From: Heliopora coerulea
Lineage: Eukaryota > Cnidaria > Anthozoa > Scleralcyonacea > Helioporidae
NCBI GenBank assembly: GCA_030142905.1
Contig: JASJOG010000239.1
Span: forward strand, 1 to 64,000
Direction: 5' to 3'
DNA length: 64,000 bases
Position numbers and translations under genes: made by a program. The notes below the pieces were generated by a model. It saw nothing but the letters and a program-made list of their open reading frames with translations, did no database searches and had not been told where the DNA came from. Positions within the stretch are counted from its first letter, which is position 1, and each line of letters opens with the position of its first letter. Shown one piece after another: positions 50,601 to 60,900 of this stretch.

Positions 50601-53600
50601 AGCACAATGTATGTTTAGAGAATAATAAAAGTCTTGAATATGAGAAAAAAACCCCAAAAAAACCCCACACTTCTTATGAACTGAGAATTACAGCAGGTTA
50701 GAAGACATAAAAAATATAATTACCAACAACAGCTTCAAAGTAAGTTTAATAATTTGTAAGCTTTTTGAGAACAATAATATTGTTGGAGTCTCAGATGACA
50801 TGATTTTGTAGTTTGGTATTGACACTACCTGGCTAACTATCAGAAGTGACTTAAATGTTCAACTATATTCACAACCAAGTGAAAATATCCTTCATAAAAA
50901 GGCTGTTTTACAGATATATCTCCTTATCTGACTAAGCTGCCTTCTTAAATATCACAATTTAATTACCAATATGTATATTAACACACACAGAAACTCATCA
51001 ACTTCATAAACAGTATTCCTCCTTAGAAGAAAAGTGAAGATAAGAAGTAACACAAACAGTTGAAGGAAATAAACACTCGCTCAACTTATATTTACAGTTT
51101 AAAGTCTGCCTATAACTGAGATGAAGAAATTAGACTGACCACAAAGTATGTCCACTGATCAAATTCTGTCCATGATGGAAGCTCAATCCCTTTGACATGG
51201 CAGAAATTACTACAAACATCTTATTAGTGTAACAGAAGAAAAAAACATTTTAAGAAGGAAGAAATTTTCATTACCTTTGATATTTTAGGTGTTCCAGTAA
51301 TGGTTTGGTCTTCAAAAGAGCATGCATATACCACGTAATGATTGAATAGGTTCATGAGAGATACACATGTTTGATCTTAATGTATGCAGAGATAATAACA
51401 CCTTTGTTTAAAAATATAGCACAGCAACATGGTGTTTACCTCTGAATTCATTTACATTTCATTACAATAAAGCCATCTGGATTTGGCCATGCTTCCAGAT
51501 TGAAAAGACAGTAACCAAGACAAACTATTGTTCAATCCTCCAATGTAAATTGCCATTAATAACCATTTGTCAATAAAACTTAGTCAAGCCACCAGCAAAT
51601 TTATTCCATTTACCATGCTCTCTCCAAAAATCTAGCATGTCTTACTAACTTTCTATTGCAAGATCTTTTAAAACAACCATACGATCTTACATAAGCTCAC
51701 ACCAGAGATAACTTCTTTAAAGTTCTTAAAACACTTGTAAATTTGACATGAACAACAAAAATACAGATATGATCCAAATATATTCATCAGCCATAAATAA
51801 TTCATTCATTAGCAACTTCTTTGTCTTCTGGCCTTGATCTTATTTTTTGTTTTACTAGCAGATATTTCACACTAGTCTTAACTGACTGAGAAAGAATGAA
51901 TCCATTACCAGTCCAGTACAGTATGTTTGAAATATAAAAGTATCATATCCATTACCTAGTCACATAGACAAATTGAAAGCCTACCTTATGTCTTCCAATA
52001 TACTTGAGGGATAACTGTTTGCTAACTCTATTGTCTAAACACCTGCTTTCACGAATTTCAATGAGAAGGAAATCACTCAACCATGGTAATTATTTATTTT
52101 GTTTCAATGAGCTCAACCTGCTTTGAATTACCCATTGTAACTCAACAAGCCAATCCACAATATCAAATATAGAATAGGATGCTTTCTGCAATGGAGACCA
52201 AACTGCCTTTTGATTCAAACAATAACAAAAAAAGTTTCTTGGCATAAGATAGTCAAAGACAGAAAAGCCTTGTCTAGTTTTATAAACACTATTAAAATGA
52301 AAGAAAACTTATGAATTCTCATGAAAGGTATTGGCCAGATATCATTTCCTAAAGCATTTTTGACATTTGTTGACAGCAATACAGTTAGGTCAAATTCCTG
52401 GCTACAATAATTTAAGCCAAACCCATGGAGGTTAAGATACTAAAATGAATTAAGTTTCTCAAACAGGTAATCCAGTTTTATTTGCATACTTAAAGAAAAC
52501 ATGAATATGATTATGGTTACCAGGGAAGTAATCAACACAGTTTACATCCTTGCGTCAATCTGTTCCAGTGACCAGTCATTACCAGAAATTAAAAAACCAT
52601 TGTAACAACAAAGTATAATTCTACAACAAGTTTTGAATTATCTGATGAAATATATTATACACTAGTTATTTACTAGTACAACTCTAATGAAAATTTAATG
52701 GTCAGTAAAGTATAGAGCATGTTTCTCTTGGTTTCCTTTGAACTCTACTTGAAACATGAATTACCAAACTCATCCCAGTTACAAGAAATCTGGTTATAAA
52801 TTCAAATTAAAGGTAACATAGACAACACTCTTCATGCTGTCTACAACTATATTGACCACTAAGCCAACTTGCTACCTGCTGGTTTACCATTTTTACATGG
52901 AAAGTAATGACTTATGTTAAAAAGCCATTTGTAATAGCAACCTTTAATACTAGTTGTCTGGCATACTCATATAGAAAAAAAAAACTCTTTGTAACTGTAA
53001 CTTTCACCATTCAAATACAGAAATAAAACTGACTAAATGTGCCAAAAATGAGACCTTGCCAGTTTGCAACATATCAGGAAGCTATAACCAACTGCTCTTG
53101 ATGATGCACTCATAACGAAACATCAAACATTTTTGATGATTTTTACTTTTGGAATTCCTATAGCACCACCATTTCTAATAATTATTAACATCTTTTGATA
53201 AAATGCCAATAGCAATTCAAACAACCATTTCTTAATCACAGACAAGATCAAAACAAAAAACAGCTCACAAGTATAACTGTATAGTATAAAACAGTAGACT
53301 TAACTCAGAGATTTTTTTTTCTTGAAAAAAAAAAATCTAACTTCTACATTTAAAACCAGTAAGATTTGAACAAAAAACAGCAGTATCAAAATGTCTTACA
53401 TACCTTATATGTATGGCACATTTTTGAATCATATATGACCATTGGTAACTCATACTCTCTTTCATGAATGCCTGCTCCACATTTGTCAAAATTTTCCTTT
53501 TGAACATAAACTATTTCTTTGCAATGCTGACATACAACATAGTCTTCCTCACAGTTTATCCTGAAAGCCCTGGCTGGTCTCCTCAGTTTGTCCAAAAATG

Positions 53601-55524
53601 GGTAGTCTTTAGCAGATATGGAGGTAATCTTTTGACGAGGATAAGTCTTCCCACAAAGGTAACAAGTAAACCGCCTTACAAAATAATGCCGTGACCACGG
53701 ATTCGAAATACCAGCTTCATCTGATTGTCCACACTCATACCACTGATTGATCATGTTTCCATGACAATAACAGCATACAACAACTGTTCCTGAAGCAGTG
53801 AGTGGCTTTGCAGAGGGAGCAGGCACTATGTATGCCAGAGATGGGAAGAATGGTTGACAACCATTCACACCTTGTCGAGGAAGCACACACAATTGTTTTG
53901 AGGTAGCTGCTTCAAATTTACCTCCACAGAGAAAACAAACATCCATGCTTACAGTCACTTGACCACTGATGATACTGTTTTCATGGTTTACATTACTTAT
54001 CATGTGATCTCTTAAATTTGAGTTGTTCAGAATCATTCTTTTCTTATGCTGCTGCTTAATATTAAGTTGCTCTTCATTTTCAGTAGAATTTGATTCAACA
54101 TTTTGGGCTTTGGCTTTTTTATAAAGGTCTTCCTTGCAATGAGAACAAACAGGGATGGTACCAATTTGTTGTCCATTGTATGATGATGTAACACAGCTTT
54201 TGTCCCATGGTTGCTTAATATAGTGTATTTTATGATCAGGATAGAACAGGTTACAAACATAACACCGGATATCAGATGCACACACTTCATTATCAGGTGC
54301 AGTCTGAGATTTGGAAACTGTCGCAAGTTTATTAGAAATACTGTACTCCCTGTTGCGTTCATCTAAATCTCTACTCTCAAAAAATTTCCACTGATTAAGC
54401 AACGAATTGTAACAATCAGTGCATGTTTTAACCAGACCTTCTGCAGTAACTGGTTTTGCACCAGCTGCTGGTGAGAGTCTTGATAAAAAAGGAAAATATG
54501 GATTACCTGGTCTTCCCTTCCGTGTATGTATATCACAGCCAGACACCTCGGGACATTTCTCTCCACAGATAAAACACACAATTGTGCATGTATAAGTTTT
54601 TAGCGATTGTTTGGGAAGACGATCCAAGCTAAATGGAAGGCGATATTGACGTTCTGACAATGGAATGCCTTGTTTTTGGAAATTCTGCCACTGCTTGAAC
54701 AAAATCGTGTCACAAGTTTGACAAACGGTCACTTTACCCATGAATTCTATTTTCTTTGCTTCAGGAAGCGAATTATGATGAAGAAGAAATGGATAGAACG
54801 GAGTCTCGGTTTTCAGCTGTGGTTTAGTATGAACAGTTCTCATAACATCTTTAAATTTTCGAGAACCACAAACGAAACACGAGTCAAAAGTTTCGTAGTC
54901 ATTTATATTGTTCTTACTCATAAAACCTTCGCTTTCTTTTGTGCCGCTGTTCACGGTCTTAACAGGTACAACAGCTTGTAACTCTTGCTTTAGAACCCCT
55001 TCTTTGACCCTGTCCTGTTCTTCTTCAGCATGATCATTGCTCGGTTCTGTGTAATTTTCTCGATCCTTTCCCATCACTTTCTGACAGGGTTCTCCAGCTT
55101 TTTGGCTATTTTCAAGGTCTTTCATTACACGTGCAGTATCCTCGACCCCGGAGCCATGATTGCCATAATTGAAATCAATTCCTCCAGTACCAGTTCTTTT
55201 TAACCAGTAACTCCTCTTGTCTACAGGAGTACACAGCTCCTCGTAAGCATGCCACTGCTGAAGTAGAAAGGAAAAGCACACTGTACAAGCGTCGATCCGA
55301 CCGTTCTCCCTCTCCTTCGCACCCTTAGCTTTCTCCATTGACTCCAAAAATGGAAAATACGGTGACTTTTCCTTTTCGTTAGCCTTGGTGTACAGTGACC
55401 AGTTGGCACCATTTCCTCCACAAACGTAGCAAACTATGTACTCACTCGTTTTCTTTTGGTTGTTTTCTGGGGACAGCGAAGAACCAGCACAGTATGCTCG
55501 CTGTACAACCTCAGTTTCAGACAT
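37377..55524 (-). CDS. GSE1 (genetic suppressor element 1) homologue with N-terminal six-module Cys-rich region; whole gene span
   Basis: Seventeen exons with canonical borders keep one frame from the ATG at 55522-55524 to at least 37377, giving over 1,740 codons. Joining exons 2 onward gives a GSE1 signature: SSFAAYLRKLAKQA in exon 2 closely resembles the N-terminal motif of vertebrate GSE1. Later parts are Pro-rich, a Gln/Arg/Glu coiled coil, and two repeated FLxxLGLxT motifs. GSE1 is a subunit of HDAC/LSD1 (BHC/CoREST-type) co-repressor complexes in the nucleus. The 707-residue first exon with six zinc-binding-like modules is not part of vertebrate GSE1 as I know it. Intron 1 is 5.5 kb. 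The last coding exon is not resolved; a possible acceptor is near 36165. Confidence 0.8.
37629..37767 (+). CDS. Transmembrane-protein exon, plus-strand gene
   Basis: The exon is bounded by GAAATAACAG and GTACGA. One frame encodes SVESFVEGNIHEQVSELDF, then DQFKWLIIATAVVSTLQIFG and QKIAK: an acidic stretch, then one hydrophobic segment of about 17-18 residues flanked by Lys, as in a single-pass or tail-anchored membrane protein. The exon ends one base into a codon, which fits the exon at 37851. It lies between two minus-strand exons of the GSE1-like gene, so two genes interleave here. The protein is not recognised. Confidence 0.5.
37851..37912 (+). CDS. Terminal exon of the plus-strand membrane-protein gene
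   Basis: A CTCCACTTTAG acceptor is followed, in the phase left by the previous exon, by ALTITLRRFPSVSKFSPILS and a TAA stop. The basic tail after the membrane segment would face the cytosol or matrix. The assignment depends on the previous exon being real. Confidence 0.4.
38117..38189 (-). CDS. GSE1-like gene, exon 16
   Basis: 73 nt; acceptor GTTATTTTCAG, donor AAAG|GTAAAC. Encodes LPEYDIPKWPGTKKVVLSYR then EYNK. A 'PxWxGxxxVxxxYxxY' pattern before a charged helix is compatible with the GSE1 C-terminal region (inference). Confidence 0.7.
38780..39424 (-). CDS. GSE1-like gene, exon 15
   Basis: 645 nt; acceptor TTTATTTCAG, donor TGG|GTGAGT. Starts with a basic run (KKEEKEKNRSRTPLDLDVSG), then ITRQKQQLLQEYGLILPIKD, followed by a long Ser/Pro/Asn-rich disordered part. 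Typical of a transcription cofactor; phase 0 at both ends. Confidence 0.8.
40012..40094 (-). CDS. GSE1-like gene, exon 14
   Basis: 83 nt; acceptor ATCATTTAG, donor GAG|GTCAGT. Strongly basic: ELEDDFEKNRWERRTQRFQR then RTKRTKKE. Phase fits exons 13 and 15. Confidence 0.75.
40237..40288 (-). CDS. GSE1-like gene, exon 13 (FLxxLGLxT motif, copy 2)
   Basis: 52 nt; acceptor TTCCTGTTAG, donor CAAG|GTAATA. Encodes KVDFLSNLGLVTHRKRQ. Aligned with exon 11 without gaps, it keeps Lys1, Phe4, Leu5, Leu8-Gly9-Leu10 and Thr12, plus a basic end. Confidence 0.8.
40930..41114 (-). CDS. GSE1-like gene, exon 12
   Basis: 185 nt; acceptor TGTTCCTAG, donor AAG|GTTAGG. Reads ERRSAAFGSGKRKLDEDITA, then a charged acidic stretch (IEDERESNKENRVDNGEK) and ends with KESEAYYK. 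GKRKLDE may act as a nuclear-localisation signal. Confidence 0.75.
41585..41641. repeat. (AT)n(GT)n microsatellite in intron 11
   Basis: Simple dinucleotide run of about 57 bp in the intron downstream of exon 11. Confidence 0.95.
41752..41803 (-). CDS. GSE1-like gene, exon 11 (FLxxLGLxT motif, copy 1)
   Basis: 52 nt; acceptor ATCGTCTTAG, donor AAAG|GTAACC. Encodes KLQFLKDLGLMTVSERK. It has the same length and phase as exon 13 and a clearly related sequence, so the two are a duplicated exon pair. Confidence 0.8.
42238..42362 (-). CDS. GSE1-like gene, exon 10
   Basis: 125 nt; acceptor CAAAATCAG, donor CAG|GTAGAC. Reads GLPHDNFLAETCRNGVERFE then PSGLVSSGNVSKDSEKYNHE. Linker; phase is consistent. 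Confidence 0.7.
43284..43680 (-). CDS. GSE1-like gene, exon 9
   Basis: 397 nt; acceptor ATTTTGTAG, donor TTGG|GTAAGT. It continues the charged helix (KEQGKQGERE), then gives FPEFGYALHHDQAVAQHP, YRPPGGQQHELFYPHGYPP and a helical end (NKAVSEWLEKQRHMFVNGEQ). Ends in phase 1, matching exon 10. Confidence 0.75.
43830..44015 (-). CDS. GSE1-like gene, exon 8 (coiled coil)
   Basis: 186 nt; acceptor TTATGCAG, donor AAG|GTGTGA. Encodes a long Gln/Arg/Glu helix, for example EEIEWQHRQQQMRQQKREVQ, a likely coiled coil corresponding to the charged helical part of GSE1. Phase 0 at both ends. Confidence 0.8.
44243..44545 (-). CDS. GSE1-like gene, exon 7
   Basis: 303 nt; acceptor ATCTATTAG, donor AGG|GTACGA. 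Ser/Thr/Pro-rich and disordered: TSPRSDSCVVSNVKTAN, a poly-Ser run (SSSSSCARHSQN) and a charged end (HEEREGDLEGGRDLKRR). Phase 0 at both ends. Confidence 0.75.
44689..44928 (-). CDS. GSE1-like gene, exon 6
   Basis: 240 nt; acceptor TTATTTCTTAAG, donor AAG|GTATAG. Encodes PHGLIPPGFDQETWRKRR and a Arg/Gln/His-rich helix (EHLRQQHERHTHFF). Phase 0 at both ends. Confidence 0.8.
45395..45576 (-). CDS. GSE1-like gene, exon 5 (Pro/Tyr-rich)
   Basis: 182 nt; acceptor TTTTTCTCTAG, donor CCA|GTGAGT. Encodes GYETKSSPLEELHG and then PPQPPSHQFYMPFLQRP and YMSQFPYYPPP. Proline/aromatic-rich segments of this kind are characteristic of the middle of GSE1. Confidence 0.8.
46582..46686 (-). CDS. GSE1-like gene, exon 4
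   Basis: 105 nt; acceptor CAATTCTAG, donor AGAG|GTAGGC. Reads ENRGHLNLPSAPDLISVSPS then MGHQVLPGVFSLGLR. Linker region rich in Ser/Pro; phase fits both neighbours. Confidence 0.75.
46938..46976. repeat. Perfect 16-bp hairpin in intron
   Basis: ACATAATCCGTTGAAT and its exact reverse complement are separated by 7 bases, in the intron between exons 3 and 4. It is probably a small fold-back repeat; no function is claimed. Confidence 0.8.
47141..47221 (-). CDS. GSE1-like gene, exon 3
   Basis: 81 nt; acceptor TTTACTGAAG, donor GTAACC. In the inherited phase it reads GCESPKLNGGPSSFKKEISD then PSFLTSK. Low-complexity linker; borders and phase are the evidence. Confidence 0.7.
47529..47889 (-). CDS. 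GSE1-like gene, exon 2 (GSE1 signature)
   Basis: Acceptor TTTTTTTCAG, donor AAAG|GTATGC. It starts in phase 0, matching the exon 1 end. It encodes an acidic serine stretch (IGDSESEGDDREI) and then SAAQNSSFAAYLRKLAKQAM. The latter closely matches the conserved N-terminal GSE1 motif SSFAAALRKLAKQA (from memory), followed by a Ser/Pro-rich tail. This exon carries the identification. Confidence 0.85.
47890..53403 (-). other. Intron 1 of the GSE1-like gene (5.5 kb)
   Basis: No further exon was recognised. The intron is strikingly poor in CpG. It contains a Penelope-like relic at about 49000-49440. Otherwise it is AT-rich unique sequence without open frames of coding character. Confidence 0.7.
49000..49440 (+). 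mobile_element. Penelope-like element 3' relic in intron 1
   Basis: A plus-strand frame at 49096-49206 encodes FEPLLRESLLIKKFDPLLNA and ends at a TAA stop. The following 3' region contains TTGGAAGATGATGCAAGAC and ACAAAACATCAGTAAAAT before an AT-rich end. Both the peptide tail and the GAAGATG...AAACATC motif match the plan of the relic at 19604-20014, so both derive from related Penelope-like families. The 5' part is missing. Confidence 0.6.
53404..55524 (-). CDS. GSE1-like gene, coding exon 1: six Cys-rich modules
   Basis: The frame begins MSETEVVQRAYCAG and runs 707 codons without an intron to the donor AAG|GTATGTAAG. Six modules share the plan CxxCG, then a gap, then (P)YFPFL, then VCxxC, then a Leu and a QW. 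They sit at residues about 31-110, 216-300, 312-395, 416-470, 527-612 and 616-692. Examples are VCYVCGGNGANW with SPYFPFLE and CTVCFSFLLQQWHAYEE in module 1. Module 4 lacks the FPFL core and module 6 is shortened to DYPFL. Modules 1-3 end in RxYxL-type motifs. Each likely binds one zinc through four cysteines (inference). The linker at about residues 112-205 is acidic and low-complexity. If the strong donor were unused, a stop five codons later would give a 712-residue protein. Confidence 0.85.
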
Positions 55525-57413
55525 TGCACTAGCTTCCGATCAGTGAAAATCCCCGCGCGGACAAAACTGCATGAACGTTCTTGTCCGCGTCTAGCATTGT
55601 CCAAGAGGGGACTGGATTACAAGTTGCCGGGAGATGCGACAAAAGCATATGATCAAAAATTGGGGAGATAAAAAAGTCAGCTACAGTGTCGTACAGAAGC
55701 AGTTTTTAAGTTAGTTAGCCCTAAATGTCGCTGAAAACCTATCATAAAGGTTACTAGTGATGGCCAAGACAGGAAAATGAATGTTACCCTTCAGCTCAAC
55801 GCTGGTACAGTCGAACAATGTTTCGTTATTAATGTAAATAAAAATTTCCCAGGTAGTTTTGCAGTTTTTAGCACCTGGCGTTTGTTTGAAATCTGTCTGT
55901 GATTTGCATGACAACAAGGCATGCTGGTGTGCTTCAACATCAATGACAAAGTCTGTCATTAAATTTGACTGAAATGCTTATCCGGACATCAAATTATGTC
56001 CACAAGCCTTGCTCAAATTTACCTATCAGGTTGGGGAAAAAAAAAAAAAGAAAAGTTTCATAGCATCACGATTTACCGTAAGATTGGTTCATCTGACAAA
56101 TAATCCGCTCTTCAAAATATAATCCTACGTTTATCGTCAACTCTGTAACGATTATAATTAGCAAATGTATTTTCTCAAATTCGTTTTTCGACAAATACAT
56201 TCTAGGTATTTCCTGTTATGGGGAAAGGTACTTGTGGTTGACTTTTCAACTTTCCCTTCGTCTTTATTTCTACTCCAACCATGTCTACTTCTGTTTGAAC
56301 AGGTGTACAGAAACTTTAATTGATAAAAAGGTGTCAATAATTGCAGAAGCGTCATCTAGACTGCATCCTAATGAGCATCTGGACAGTTTTTAATTGTCGG
56401 TGGAAGGCGACTTAAAACTGAATCGTCAGTTGCAAATCAAATCGTTAAAAAATGTCTCGTTTCTAGACAACTGACTAGTAATAACATTTACCAAAATAAT
56501 GTTTGGAAAAATAAAACAAACCTACAAACAAGATACGAAAACTGTTACACTTGGAAAGCTGGACATTGCAATAAGAATAATAATTCGAAATCAGTTTTGG
56601 TGAAGCGCGGGGGGATTTGGAAATCAAAACAGTTTACCATGTGAAGACATAGCACGCACAGTTACACGCATACAAATGCACACACGTACCAGAACAAAAC
56701 TCCAGGCATACGTAACACACACACACTTACTCACGCATTCAATAACATGCAAACACAAATAAATACACAAACACACATGCAATGACTGAAATTTCTCTTA
56801 GGCTGGGGGGTTACCGTCCAGCATCCACTATCTACACTCAGTGACATGAAAAATTAAATCAATTTTGAAAATTCAAGTTAGTCACAGGTATGGATGTGAA
56901 CCCCAGACCCTCTCTTTGCCACGCCTCTGAATACATACACGAGGACACACGCGTTTTCACACGACATGAACACACGGAAGAAACAGTATTACCGAGCAGA
57001 TCATTTACGGTTACGCGCAAAACACAGTCAGATTGTCATCATTTACAAGAAGTATGAAGACGAAAAATGATGGATACTGACCTCGGGATACCAACATTGC
57101 TTAGTTACATCACTACATTATACTGATCACTTTCGAGCAATTTGTTTCGAAAGTTCGAAAATTTAGTAAAAATATGAACAACCAATTATGCAACGTTGAA
57201 AGCAACCTGAAAAGCAACCACCTGACAATTTCAAAAAGTAAAGAATAAAACGTAAACCAAAAAACGCCATCTTGTTAGTTTGATATTCATGTTAGAAACA
57301 AAACAAGTCAGTGACAAAGCCCGGGCGGCGATATTTCCACTCCAATTCAAAGTCACTGTCAAACCAACAGACAAGCAAACAAACTGAGATTAATTCATGT
57401 CTTAAGACTGAAA
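55525..57413. other. Intergenic: promoter side of the GSE1-like gene, and downstream of the Kelch gene
   Basis: The first ~150 bases above the GSE1-like ATG are relatively CpG-rich (CCCCGCGCGG at 55551-55560) and probably hold its promoter, but no TATA box is obvious. Further on there are CA-rich tracts (about 56650-56790) and no exon that could be supported. Confidence 0.5.
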
Positions 57414-57419
57414 TTTATT
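57414..57419 (-). other. Polyadenylation signal of the Kelch gene
   Basis: AATAAA on the minus strand, about 120 bases beyond the TGA stop at 57537-57539, correctly placed for the 3' end of this gene. Confidence 0.55.
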
Positions 57420-57536
57420 TCAAATGCAAAACAAGTCGCGTAATAACTTAGAGGTAATAAAATGACCGTCGTAGAAGAATCACATTAACTGATATTTAAA
57501 TCCACATTTCATTTCGTTAGTTATTGCTCTGGTCTG

Positions 57537-57982
57537 TCAGAACAATGGATACAACACACATGTCATGCCATACCGAACATCTCCTAGCTTGCCAACTAGT
57601 TCCCAGCTCCTATCTGTAAAATCAAACCTTTCAATACTATTTTCACCACGCCCACCCAGACACCATATTTGACCGTTGTAAAAAACAGCACCAAATTCGT
57701 TCCTGGGACGGATCATGTTGGGTTCAAACAATACCCATTGCTCGACCTGACTATCCAAATCAAACGTTTCCACAGTGTTTAAACTTCGCTCGTTATTTCG
57801 GCCTCCGATAGCATAAATATTATTTCGAACAATAATTGCAGCAAAACCAAATCTCGGAGTGTTTAGAGGCACTAATTCTTTCCATTTGTTCGCACGGCTG
57901 GAAAAACGATGCGTGGAGGCGAGAGGTTCGTCAGACCCGTACCCACCCATCACGTAAAGTCGTCCTCCAGTCGCAACTGATC
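57537..57982 (-). CDS. Kelch-like gene, exon 6: last Kelch repeats and stop
   Basis: Acceptor CATTTCAG; ends at TGA 57537-57539. Three Kelch repeats: LYVMGGYGSDEPLASTHRFS, NNIYAIGGRNNERSLNTVET and IWCLGGRGENSIERFDF, each with Gly-Gly and a following Trp (ANKWKELV, VEQWVLFE, DRSWELVG). Confidence 0.92.
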
Positions 57983-60900
57983 CTGAAATGGAAAGTTATA
58001 AATTAACTGTGAAAACGATTTGGAGTTTTACTACTTTCCCAAAGATATCATGTCATGATGTGAGTGACTTTGTACACAATGATATAGCAATGACAGACTG
58101 TGGCAGTGACATATCGAGTGAGAAAGAAGAACAACATTTTAGAAGGAATGTTTAATTACCGTCAACCGCGCATATTGACTGGGTAGGTGGGGAAAATCCG
58201 ACCCAGTGACATCAACCTATTGGTTTACATAAATGTCCGTTATACACAACAGTTGGGGCTTATGAGTATCACAAGCAAGACTAGATGTCACAAAAGTAGA
58301 CGTATTGCTGCAATACTATTACCTGTATATGTAGTTAATGCAAGTTCACCTCACCACTTACCAGCTGATCGTCTACTCGTGATCATGTCTGGAATATGAC
58401 TCCATGTTAAGGTCAAAACATTGAAACACTTCACTGCTGAACCCTGATCCCTTCCACCGATGACATAAAAACAGTTCTTGTCAGCACACAAGGACGCATC
58501 TCGAATGTTCACACCTATATCAAATAAACAACACCATGCACTATAAAAAAACAGTAGGTATGCTTCAAGCAAACAAGGTTAGGTACAGTAGTAGTTTACG
58601 AGACTGTTGATTAAGAGATTACCAACATGACCGACACGTAACTCAGCAACAGAGATTATGCAACATCGCAAATTTTAATGTTATAGTTTAAAGAAATTAC
58701 GAAATAGTTATAACGTTAGAAAACAAACTGAACTGTTACTTATAGTTAAAAGAAATTACAGTACACTGAAGTCCTAGTTGTACTTATTTTGACTCCCCGT
58801 TCTTTCAACGGATTTTTTTCCATTCAAACTAACGATAACAAGAAGTTTGAAATTTCAACATAACAGTAACTTGAATGTCATCGTACTAAGGATGGCATCA
58901 TTGCAAATACTTTCACGTTCTTTGCACGAAACCCCGTTGACATTGGAACCCTGTTAACATTTTGGGCACGACACGGGTGGTTATCACTGTGAAAACAGAG
59001 CAGAGTTCTTAAAGTTTGGTACTCCTGTCTGAAAATTTAGCCATGACGAGCACCTCTGTATATGTGGGTCTCGGCGCGGCTAATTTGCTGTGCCCGAAAT
59101 GTTACAGTATCGACGCTGTTTTAGTTAACTAACAGGTTGGCTAAGTTTAGCGCTGAGCCACAGATTTCACGTCAATTCAAAACTAAGACGTTCGCATGAG
59201 GTCGACAAAATATGTCAACTTCTCTGTAATGTTAATGATTATAATCGGTCGTTTGCTTCACCATTAGAATGCAATGTTTCTACAGGAGTATTAATATACA
59301 TGAAAAAAATTAATCGATTCTAATTGGCTAAGAGCAGTACAATTTCAAGGTATCACAGTGACGAACAAAGGTAATACAGTAATTTGCATTGAATTACCTT
59401 ATTTGGCATAGTGTTACTTTTCTCATGCATATTGTTCATTGATAATAACATTATTTCTTGTGAAATTTGTAAGAACACACACTCGTCCTTCGGACAAATT
59501 GCACTCGGAACCATACGATCGCCTACACCACTAGCACTGATATAAATTATTTACTTCCACTTACCCCTAGCGACTTTCTCCCAGTTCAACGACAGTTTAT
59601 TGAATTTCTCAACTTTGGAAGATGAAACAACATAAAGTTCATCGTCTACAACAACGGCTGCTTTCAGACTTAGATCAGAAGAACTGTTTCGGTTGTCCAT
59701 CATGCGTTTTTCTTTAACACAGTCTATTGTAATTGGATCGTACTTTTCAACCACGGACGCCTTGCTATCGAACATAAAGATGATCTGAAAGAGCATTATT
59801 CTTCAGTAAAAAATGTCTTAGATGGCGCGTTTGGATTCATACACGAATGAACATTTATCACGATATATTGATCAAACAAACTGGGAAAGGACAGGACGAT
59901 ATACTAAAAAACAGAAACAAAAATTTTCCACAATTTGTGGAAGGTATAACATCACCTTGTTTGGATACCTAGGGTTTAATTTTTCCTGCAGTTCTTGTCG
60001 TTTTTTCTTGTCTGAGCTCTGATAAGTGATGGCTAGTTTTATTTCATCCTTACACACACCTTCACCTTTGGCCAGTTCAGGGATCACGCGATCAGTTATG
60101 AATTGAGAATCAAGTTGGAAAAATCGCACTTTGTTGAAAATCTCTTCACAATGGGCTTTGCGTCTATAAAAATAGATAAAAAACCATGTTAGCTCAACGC
60201 GCGTCTTCCCAAGGACCTAAAGATCCGTTGAGAAGAACACTGTAATTAAAGATGCGAATACATAACTGTTTTTTACGTCGAATTCCCATTTCATGCAATC
60301 TTCCAGAAAATCCATTTGATTTTTGATCATCCCGAGAGATAGGGATTGGCAGGGTTTAGCCTAATGGAAGACTAATGTATGCAATTGTCATTTTCCTTAC
60401 AGTAGGCATTATTGCCGTCTGATGCGACAGACTACGATACATATAACTTACGCGTCTGCCAACTAAAATGACCTTCCTTACCCATCTTCGTCATGTTTGA
60501 ACCATTTCCACAGAGCTTCGTAAACATCTTCTTCTTTTTCGGTGTTTAAGACATCGCTTGACACCATTTGACACACTTGTTCGGCCGTCAATTCTAAAAA
60601 GGCGTCTTGTTTTGTCAGATCAACAAAATGCCAGTTGATGAAACGAACAATGGTCCGTTGCAAATCTTTCATGTTGAATTTCTCGGCTTGAGAATAGAAT
60701 TCCAAACAGTTGTCAATATTGAGTTGACGTACCACGTGGTCTTCGCATCTATCCACAATGTCCTGTGCCTGTAAACAAGAAAGACCGTGAAGTAAAGCAC
60801 TTACTGAACCAGCTTTACGATATTCTTCTTGGAATGCTGCTAAAAATTCAGGATGGATAATTTTCTTATTCAATTCCTGCATGACGTACTCAATTATATT

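Noticed and set aside
53386..53403. Stop codon closing the 712-residue frame as the true end of the protein
   Set aside because: A strong donor (AAG|GTATGTAAG) lies five codons earlier, and the next exon is in matching phase with the GSE1 motif. Kept as the alternative explanation only.
54033..54981. Open frames in other frames or strand inside GSE1 exon 1
   Set aside because: Shadow frames of the 707-codon coding exon.
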